From assembly GCA_020350085.1 (NCBI GenBank), contig CP070706.1:1913035-1922265 (forward strand): a stretch of DNA of 9,231 nucleotides, written 5' to 3'. The notes below the pieces were generated by a model. That model did no database searches and had not been told where the DNA came from. It saw nothing but the letters and a program-made list of their open reading frames with translations. Below are positions 1 to 5,862 of this stretch, piece by piece. This stretch comes from Acidobacteriota bacterium (GTDB lineage: Bacteria; Acidobacteriota; Polarisedimenticolia; J045). Each line of letters starts with the position of its first letter. Position 1 is the first letter of the stretch. The position numbers and the translations under genes were made by a program.

Positions 1-6
1 CCGCGC

Positions 7-10
7 GAGG
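7..10 (+). promoter_or_regulatory. Shine-Dalgarno site of the membrane-anchored protein gene
   Basis: GAGG lies four bases before the ATG at 15. The spacing is somewhat short but acceptable, and it favours this ATG over an upstream start outside the window. Confidence 0.45.
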
Positions 11-14
11 TGGC

Positions 15-1154
15 ATGGGAACGGCCGTCAAGGTCGCGATCATCATCGGGGTCATTCTCGCCGGGCTGCTCGTCTTGGCCGTGGCGATCGTCCTCTTCGC
101 AGGGTGGTGGATCACGAGCACCGGTGCGCAGGTCGCCACCGACGGCATCATCGGGCCCGAGTCGGGGGCGATCTTTCATACGGGCCGGCCGGAAGACGGT
201 GTCGGCTTCGAGCAGTTCGCCGGGCGGGTCATCATCGAGGTCCAGCGCATCTCTCTCGAGCAGCAACGGCAGGACCTTCCCCCGGCACTGGAGTGGCTGC
301 GCGAGATGCAGCTCCAGCAGTCCACGACCGGGCTCGAGATCTACGTGCCGAAGGAGCTGACGCTCACTGTCGAGCCGGGTCACTCCTGGGACGAGATCGA
401 GGTGCTGCTCGCCGCGAATCCGCGCGCGTTCACCAAGCTGTTCCGGTTCATGTTCACCCGGCTGTTCGACGACCACGTCGAGGCGGGCCGCGTTCGCGGC
501 CGCGACGTGTACCAGTTTACTGACGGTCCCGCGGTCGCCTTCGTCGGCGGCACGATCGTGTTCGGCACCGACGCCGAAATCGTCGGCCGCGCGCTCGAGC
601 GACTCGAGGACGGCGCTCAGGCTGTTGAGAGCTCTCTGCAGAAGTTGTATCGACAGAAGGATGGCTCGCGAACGTTTCACATCGTCGCCGAGCGTCTGCC
701 GGCCATCTTCGAAAGTCCCGCGGTCCGCGACGTGATCGGCGCCGGATTCGACGAGCCGCCGACCGACGACGAGATCGACGCGCTGGTCGGAATGGGTGGG
801 CTGACGACGTTCATCGTTGGCGGGCTGTTTCCCGATGCCAACACGATCGAGGCGGAGATCTCGGCGGTGACGTGGAACGAGCGAGGTGCCGCGGCTTGGG
901 AAGAGCTGCTCGCCGAACGGTGGCCGACGGCGCTGCGCGAGTACGTCGCGGAGCACGCGCCGCTCGCCGCGGACGAGTTCGAGCTGATCGTCGAGATCGA
1001 GCGCGTCGGTCAGCCCGCCAAGGCCCGCTACCGCATCGAGAACGCCGCCACGACCTATGCCCACCTGCTCGGCAGCGGAACCGATGAGCCGCGCGTGCTT
1101 GAGGACTACCAGGAGGACGAGGATCACGACGAGTCCGGGGGCGAGACGCGCTAG
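15..1154 (+). CDS. Single-pass membrane-anchored protein of unknown function
   Basis: I do not recognise this 379-residue protein with confidence. Residues about 6-33 form one hydrophobic helix ending in a Trp pair (WWI, 31-33), with a short Lys-containing N-terminus, so it is probably an uncleaved signal anchor with the rest outside the cytoplasm. The remainder is soluble and acidic, with alternating strands and helices. A stretch at about 171-198 (GPAVAFVGGTIVFGTDAEIV and following) has the look of DUF3352-type repeats, where a strand pair of the form 'xxxDGxLVxGTDxExV' precedes a helix; this is a weak resemblance only. The C-terminal tail (about 357-379) is very rich in Asp and Glu and probably disordered. 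The ATG at 15 is supported by GAGG at 7-10 and by the membrane helix directly after it, although the frame has no stop between it and the window edge. It is transcribed toward the minus-strand gene string and overlaps its last gene by four bases, so a functional link is not implied. Confidence 0.8.
   Translation: MGTAVKVAIIIGVILAGLLVLAVAIVLFAGWWITSTGAQVATDGIIGPESGAIFHTGRPEDGVGFEQFAGRVIIEVQRISLEQQRQDLPPALEWLREMQLQQSTTGLEIYVPKELTLTVEPGHSWDEIEVLLAANPRAFTKLFRFMFTRLFDDHVEAGRVRGRDVYQFTDGPAVAFVGGTIVFGTDAEIVGRALERLEDGAQAVESSLQKLYRQKDGSRTFHIVAERLPAIFESPAVRDVIGAGFDEPPTDDEIDALVGMGGLTTFIVGGLFPDANTIEAEISAVTWNERGAAAWEELLAERWPTALREYVAEHAPLAADEFELIVEIERVGQPAKARYRIENAATTYAHLLGSGTDEPRVLEDYQEDEDHDESGGETR
1151..1154. 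other. Shared CTAG: overlapping stop codons of two convergent genes
   Basis: The palindrome CTAG supplies TAG at 1152-1154 for the plus-strand gene and TAG (read as CTA on the plus strand at 1151-1153) for the minus-strand gene. There is therefore no intergenic space between the convergent genes, and any transcription terminator for either must lie inside the coding sequence of the other. I found no GC stem followed by a T-run near this point on either strand. Confidence 0.9.
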
Positions 1155-3478
1155 GTCGCGCGACGTGTTCTGAGCCCGGCAACCAACGCACCGGCGAGGG
1201 CGATCGCCTCGAGTCCGGCGAGCAGCCATGCGACGCCGCTCGTGCCGAGGGCCGGTATGAGCACGACGCCCGCGAGAAGCGCGGCGATCGCGGCGCCGAG
1301 GTGATCGGCGGTCTCGAGCCGTCCCGCGACGTGGCGGATCTCGCGATCCGTTCCGCGCAGCACCCCCGCCGCGACGGGAAAGAGCGCGCCGGTGACGAGC
1401 CCGGCGAGGAAGAGCAGCGCGCCGTAAGCCCATGCGGCCAAGCCCGGGCGAGCGAGCAGTGCGATAGATCCCGCCGCATCCCAGCGCAGCGTCGCTGCCA
1501 AGACCAGCGCAAAGCTCAATGCGGCCGCCGTGCAGACGAGCAGCGCGCGGCGCGCCGTTTCCGGCGCGAGTTCGGCCGCCCGCGACAGCGCCGCACCACC
1601 GCCGGCGAGCCCGAGCATGAAGAGGGCCGCAAGCAGGCCGATCTGTCCATAGAGTGCGCCGACTCTGGTCTGGTACGAGAAAAGGATCAGCAGGCTCCAC
1701 GCCATGCCGCAGCCGCCCGTGACGAGAACCGCATGGGTGGCAGCGAGCCCCACGACCGATGCGGCACGTCGGCGCAAGGTAATCCGCAGCAGCAGAATGA
1801 GCGAGGGGATCATCGCGGCCGCCAGCAGCCACGAACCCGGCACCCGCGCGATCGTTCCCAGCAGGGGCGCGATCCGGCTCCCGGCGATTTGCTGCCGCAA
1901 AGACAGCGCATGGAGGAACGACACCGGTCGCTCGTCGCGGCTCGGCGGATAGCGGCGCGCCGCCTCATCGAGAGCTGAGCGTTGTGCCGTGACGCGCTGC
2001 GGCGGGAACAAAATCGGGAACAGCTGCGGGACGAACACCCTCGACGCGAGGCCCCGCTGCTCGAAGCGAGCGGCGAGCGTGTCGGGATCGAGCGTGACCA
2101 CACTCGCATCGAAGCCGGCCAGAAGCAGACTGTCGGGACCCGGTGAGGCCTCCACGACCGGGAAGACATCGCGCAAGGCGCCCCAGACTGACCCGCCGAG
2201 CGCCGCCGTCTCGCCGGTGAGCACGTTCGGCGCCGTCTCGAGCCGCACGACGACCGCGCCTTCAGGCGCGAGCCGTGCGGCGCAGAGCTCGTAGAACTCG
2301 ACCGTGGACAGTCGTGCGAGAAGCAGCGTCACCGGAGCTGGCTCCAAGATGAGCATCAGGTCGTACTCGCCCGACGCGCGTTGGAGGAAGCGGCGCGGAT
2401 CGTCCTCGATGATCCTCACGCGCGGGTCGGCGAGCGTGCGCTCGTCGGCCGGCGGAAGATACGCACGCACGAGATCGAGCGCGCGCCGGTCGATCTGAAC
2501 GAGGTCGATGCGCTCGACCGGGTGATCGAGCAAGAAGCGCAGCAGTCCCTCGGAGCCACTGCCGACGAGCAGCACGCGGCGCGGGCGGGCAGCGAGGCTG
2601 GCCAGCCGGTGGGCGAGCGTTTCGTACTCGGTCGGGTCGGGGAAGCTCCCGGCATACTGTCCGCCCGCATAGAGATGTCGCAACTCGCCACCACCGATGA
2701 CGAGGTGTTGATAGCGTGTATCCGTCCACGCGAGCAGGGGAATGCCGGCCGCGAGAGCGCGGAATCGGATCTCGACGGTTGAGCGTTCCAAACGATCGGC
2801 GCTCCACGGCAAGGCGAGTGTGACGAAGACCAAGGCGGCGATCGGCAGGGCGCGACGGCCCGGCACGAGGCGCGCCCGCGCAGCGGCTGAGCCGACGAAA
2901 AGCCACAGCCCGCACGCGAGCAGGATGCCGCTCAAAGGTGACAGCAGCGGCACGAACAACCACGTCACGAGCAGGCCGCCTGCCAGCGAACCGAGCGACT
3001 CGAGCACGTAGAGCCAGGCGAGACCCTCTCCGGCGCGGAAGCCGCGCAGAGGAGCGCACGCGGCCAGGGCGGTGAACGTCAACCCGACGAGGAAGCCCGC
3101 GGGAGCGAGCACGATGAGCGCGAGAACCAGCGCGGGACCGAGGGACAACAGCTCACCAGGTGGCGGGGCGAGAACCCAGCGACCGAGCCGACCAGCGAGC
3201 ACCTCGAGTGGGCCGCCGACGGCGAGCAGCAGGAAGCCTCCCACCGCCCAGCTCGTCGGACGCTCCGATGCCAGCCGGCGTGCGACCCAAGCGCCGGCGG
3301 CGATGCCGGCGAGCCACGCGGCGAGCCCCAGCGCGACGGCGGTTTCGTCTCCCTGCAGATCGACGATCAGCTCCCTGAGCAGCGTGACCTGCACGGTGAG
3401 CGCCAGACCGCCGGCGGCGAAAAACAGCACGGCCAAAGCCCCGCGCCGGCGACGCTGACCGGGATCGACGCGCGTCAT
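1151..3478 (-). CDS. Polytopic membrane protein with embedded spermidine-synthase-like domain
   Basis: This 775-residue protein has three parts: an N-terminal membrane block of about seven helices (roughly 12-225), a soluble spermidine-synthase-like Rossmann domain (about 245-455), and a C-terminal block of about six or seven helices (548-770). The middle part shows YQHLVIGGGE at 256-265, followed by the LYAGGQ loop at 269-274, and the nucleotide-binding loop VLLVGSGSEG at 302-311. D330 ends the next strand (residue that normally contacts the ligand ribose or amino acid), and EDDPRRFL lies at 358-365. Where real polyamine synthases have YDxIxxDxxDP, this protein has YDLMLILEPAP at 372-382, so both Asp are replaced (Leu378 and Ala381). 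Then STVEFYELCAARL (391-403) follows, typical of the fused membrane family. Aminopropyl transfer is therefore doubtful; the domain may bind a SAM-like ligand or act in sensing or transport. The ATG is preceded by GAGG at good spacing, 15 bases after the aminotransferase stop. It is the last gene of the minus-strand string. Confidence 0.85.
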   Translation of the reverse strand: MTRVDPGQRRRRGALAVLFFAAGGLALTVQVTLLRELIVDLQGDETAVALGLAAWLAGIAAGAWVARRLASERPTSWAVGGFLLLAVGGPLEVLAGRLGRWVLAPPPGELLSLGPALVLALIVLAPAGFLVGLTFTALAACAPLRGFRAGEGLAWLYVLESLGSLAGGLLVTWLFVPLLSPLSGILLACGLWLFVGSAAARARLVPGRRALPIAALVFVTLALPWSADRLERSTVEIRFRALAAGIPLLAWTDTRYQHLVIGGGELRHLYAGGQYAGSFPDPTEYETLAHRLASLAARPRRVLLVGSGSEGLLRFLLDHPVERIDLVQIDRRALDLVRAYLPPADERTLADPRVRIIEDDPRRFLQRASGEYDLMLILEPAPVTLLLARLSTVEFYELCAARLAPEGAVVVRLETAPNVLTGETAALGGSVWGALRDVFPVVEASPGPDSLLLAGFDASVVTLDPDTLAARFEQRGLASRVFVPQLFPILFPPQRVTAQRSALDEAARRYPPSRDERPVSFLHALSLRQQIAGSRIAPLLGTIARVPGSWLLAAAMIPSLILLLRITLRRRAASVVGLAATHAVLVTGGCGMAWSLLILFSYQTRVGALYGQIGLLAALFMLGLAGGGAALSRAAELAPETARRALLVCTAAALSFALVLAATLRWDAAGSIALLARPGLAAWAYGALLFLAGLVTGALFPVAAGVLRGTDREIRHVAGRLETADHLGAAIAALLAGVVLIPALGTSGVAWLLAGLEAIALAGALVAGLRTRRAT

Positions 3479-3486
3479 CGGCTCGA

Positions 3487-3490
3487 CCTC
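3487..3490 (-). promoter_or_regulatory. Shine-Dalgarno site of the spermidine-synthase-like membrane protein gene
   Basis: On the minus strand GAGG lies eight bases before the ATG at 3478-3476, within the 15-base gap after the aminotransferase stop (TAG, 3496-3494). It supports the chosen start and independent ribosome loading. Confidence 0.55.
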
Positions 3491-3493
3491 GCG

Positions 3494-4663
3494 CTACGCT
3501 CGACCTCCGACCGTCGCGTGGGGCAGGCGTTCGGCGGCGAGCGCGGCGGTGCGTTCGTCGACGCAGAAGGCGATGCGGAAGTGCCCCGCACGGCCGAAGG
3601 TGCCGCCCGGTACGACGAGCAGCAGCTGATCGAGGGCGCGCTGTACGAACGCCTCGTCGTCGCCGCCTGGGGTGCGCGGGAAGAGGTAGAACGTCCCTTC
3701 GGGCGCCAGGACGTCGTAGCCCTTGTCTGCGAGCGCCGTGACGAGACGGTCCCGGTGACGCCGCAGCGGCTCGAGGTCCACGACGGCATCGAGGCAGCGG
3801 GCGATCACGCGCTGCCACAACGAGGGCGCATTGGTAAAACCGAGGATGCGGTTCGCCAGCGACAGCGCCCTCACCAGTTCTTTCGCCTCAGGATGCCCAG
3901 GGTTGATGGCGAGGTATCCGATCCGCTCGCCTGGAATCGAGTGGGATTTCGAAAACGAGTAGGCCATCAGACCGTACTCGTAGAGGCGGGCCGGGCTGAC
4001 GAATGGTTCGCGAATGAAGCGCAGCTCTCGATAAGGCTCGTCCGAGAGCAGGTAGATCGGTCTTCGCGCGCGCTGGCTCGCGCCTCGCAACAACGTTGCC
4101 AGCTCCTCGATCAGCGAGGGCGGATACTGCCTGCCGGAAGGGTTGTTCGGGTGATTGACGATCAGCACCCGAGTCCTCTCTCCGAGCGCAGCTTCGATCA
4201 TTCCGAGGTCGGGAAGAAAGTCCTCGCCGACCGGGACGATGACCGGCTTGCCGGCGTGATTCAGAACGTGTGCCGGGTAATCGGGAAAGTGCGGCGCGAG
4301 AATCAGCACCTCGTCACCCGGTTCGAGCACGCTTCGCAGCGCGATGTTGATCGCCGCGCTGGCGCCGCAGGTCATCACCACGTGCTCGCGTCGCGCCCCG
4401 GGCAGCAGGCCGCGCTCGTGGAGATGCGCGGCGAGTTGCTCTCGGACCTCGGGATGGCCCGCGTTCGGTGTGTATAGGTGCAGATCCGCGGGCGATTCGG
4501 CGACGATCTGCCCGAGGGCCTCGACGAGGGCCGCCGGAGGGGGCGCGGCAGGGTTGCCGAGTGTCATGTCGGCGACGGCCTCCGCACCGTGCAACGCTTT
4601 GAGTTGCAGGCCCTGCTCCCAAACCCTGCGGATCGCGGAGCCGGTCTGAAGCAGATGGCGCAT
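3494..4663 (-). CDS. PLP-dependent aminotransferase, fold type I (class I/II)
   Basis: This 389-residue protein has the normal length and full motif set of the aspartate aminotransferase fold. It starts with the SAIRRVWEQG helix (9-18) and the TLGNP loop (34-38), followed by the Y64-TPN segment and the phosphate-binding TCGASAAI (98-105). N174 lies in NHPNNPSG (170-177), D208 and Y211 in SDEPY (207-211) should contact the cofactor, and K239 in SFSKSHSIPGERIGY (236-250) is the Schiff-base lysine. R363 in HFRIAF (361-366) should bind the substrate alpha-carboxylate. A cytosolic amino-group transfer between an amino acid and a 2-oxo acid is expected; the amino-acid preference cannot be read. The N-terminal 'IRRxxEQGxxLKxxxGAExVxDxTLGNP' pattern matches a subfamily often annotated only as 'PLP-dependent aminotransferase'. 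The ATG lies 11 bases after the CoA-transferase stop. No good Shine-Dalgarno is visible (only GTGAG touching the ATG), so translation probably depends on ribosomes arriving from the upstream gene. Confidence 0.93.
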   Translation of the reverse strand: MRHLLQTGSAIRRVWEQGLQLKALHGAEAVADMTLGNPAAPPPAALVEALGQIVAESPADLHLYTPNAGHPEVREQLAAHLHERGLLPGARREHVVMTCGASAAINIALRSVLEPGDEVLILAPHFPDYPAHVLNHAGKPVIVPVGEDFLPDLGMIEAALGERTRVLIVNHPNNPSGRQYPPSLIEELATLLRGASQRARRPIYLLSDEPYRELRFIREPFVSPARLYEYGLMAYSFSKSHSIPGERIGYLAINPGHPEAKELVRALSLANRILGFTNAPSLWQRVIARCLDAVVDLEPLRRHRDRLVTALADKGYDVLAPEGTFYLFPRTPGGDDEAFVQRALDQLLLVVPGGTFGRAGHFRIAFCVDERTAALAAERLPHATVGGRA

Positions 4664-4674
4664 CTCACGCGAGA

Positions 4675-5862
4675 TCAGTGGACCACCCCTCTTTCCAGCA
4701 GCTCATCGATCTCCGCCGCGCCGAGACCGGCCTGTTCCAGGACGCTGCGAGTGTGCTGCCCGTAGCCCGGGGCGAGTGTGAACGCATCGCGCCCGATCTC
4801 GATCGCCGCAGGCGGTAGCCGCACCTCGCGCTCGTCGGGAAGCCGCGTTCTCGTCAGGTGCTCGCGGATTCCGGCAAGCTCGCGCACGTCGGCGATGGAG
4901 TGGACGGGTGCGGCGACGAGACCCGCTGGCTGTAGCGCAGCGAGCAGCTGCTCGGTGGGATAGCATCGCATCAGATCGGCCAGCTCGGCGTGGATCGCGT
5001 CTCGGTCGGCCTTTCTTCCTTCGTTGCTGTCGCGATCCTGTCTGGCCAAGCTCTCAAACGGTGCCAGGGAGACCAGTCGGCGCCACTGCACGTCGTTTCC
5101 GATCGCCAAGTAAAGCCAGGAATCGGACGTTTGGTAGACGTTGACCGGTACGAACTCGCGGTGCTCGTTGCCACTGCGACGAACGTGCTCGAGGCCGGCT
5201 CCCAGATCGAGCAGCGGAAGCGTGGTGTGCAGCCACGAGGCCGCGGCGCGCGCCATCGAAACGTCGATCCGCTGCGCCGCCTTGCCTTCTGCCTGCTCGG
5301 CGAGGGCCCGCATCGTCTGCGCGAACATCTCGTCGCCGGCCTTGAGATCGATCATCGGAACGCCCATGATCGTCGGCGGACCGTCAGCATCGCCCGTCAA
5401 GTCCATGTAGCCCAAAAGCGCCTGCAACATCGGGTCATAGCCGGCCATGTCGGGTTGCTCGGGACCCATCGCGGAAATCCCGACCCAAATCAGCTTCGGG
5501 TTGACGCTGGACAGCGTCTCGAAATCGATGCCGAGTTCTTCGTACCGTTTCGGCAGTGTGTTGCAGGCAAAAACGTCCACCGGGAGCTCGCGCACGATGC
5601 GTTTGACGAGCTGTCGACCTCGCTCGTGCTTGAGATCGATCGCGACCGCTTCCTTGCCGACGTTGGGCGAGAGAAAGTAGCTGCGTCGATCCGGACCGGC
5701 GGCCGGTCGGCCGACGTAGCGGTTCGGATCGCCGGGCGTCGCCTCGCCAGGCCGCGGTGCGGCTTCGAGCCGGATCACACGCCAGCCCAGATGAACCAGT
5801 CGGAGCGTTCCATAAGAAAGCGCGAGCGCCTGCTCCATCGACAGCACCGTACGCGGTCTCAT
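4675..5862 (-). CDS. CaiB/BaiF-type (family III) CoA-transferase
   Basis: The family moves CoA between a thioester donor and a carboxylic acid through an aspartyl-CoA intermediate in the cytosol. The 395-residue length is typical. HLGWRVIRLEAAP (24-36) matches the usual 'LGADVIKVExP' strand. FLSPNVGKEAVAIDLKHERG (63-82) matches 'NRGKRSxxLDLKxxxG', and NPKLIWVGISAMGP (121-134) matches the strand before the active site. The predicted catalytic Asp is D172 in MGVPMIDLKAGD (166-177). YLAIGNDVQWRRL (251-263) is the conserved part of the small domain, and the C-terminus with GYGQHTRSVLEQAGL (366-380) is complete. The N-terminus is unusual: the 'AGP' turn after the first helix is replaced by ALS (14-16), and the usual 'NxRPG' is NTLPK (101-105). 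The gene start overlaps the Mo-subunit stop as ATGA, which implies coupled translation and a substrate shared with the hydroxylase. The acid substrate is not identifiable. Confidence 0.92.
   Translation of the reverse strand: MRPRTVLSMEQALALSYGTLRLVHLGWRVIRLEAAPRPGEATPGDPNRYVGRPAAGPDRRSYFLSPNVGKEAVAIDLKHERGRQLVKRIVRELPVDVFACNTLPKRYEELGIDFETLSSVNPKLIWVGISAMGPEQPDMAGYDPMLQALLGYMDLTGDADGPPTIMGVPMIDLKAGDEMFAQTMRALAEQAEGKAAQRIDVSMARAAASWLHTTLPLLDLGAGLEHVRRSGNEHREFVPVNVYQTSDSWLYLAIGNDVQWRRLVSLAPFESLARQDRDSNEGRKADRDAIHAELADLMRCYPTEQLLAALQPAGLVAAPVHSIADVRELAGIREHLTRTRLPDEREVRLPPAAIEIGRDAFTLAPGYGQHTRSVLEQAGLGAAEIDELLERGVVH

Noticed and set aside
1196..1210. Palindrome GGCGATCGCC near the convergent gene ends as a terminator
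   Set aside because: It lies within coding sequence, has no loop to speak of and no following T-run on either strand, so it does not look like an intrinsic terminator.
3518..4477. Plus-strand open frame (319 codons) opposite the aminotransferase
   Set aside because: Antisense shadow; the minus-strand frame has all aminotransferase motifs and this one has none.
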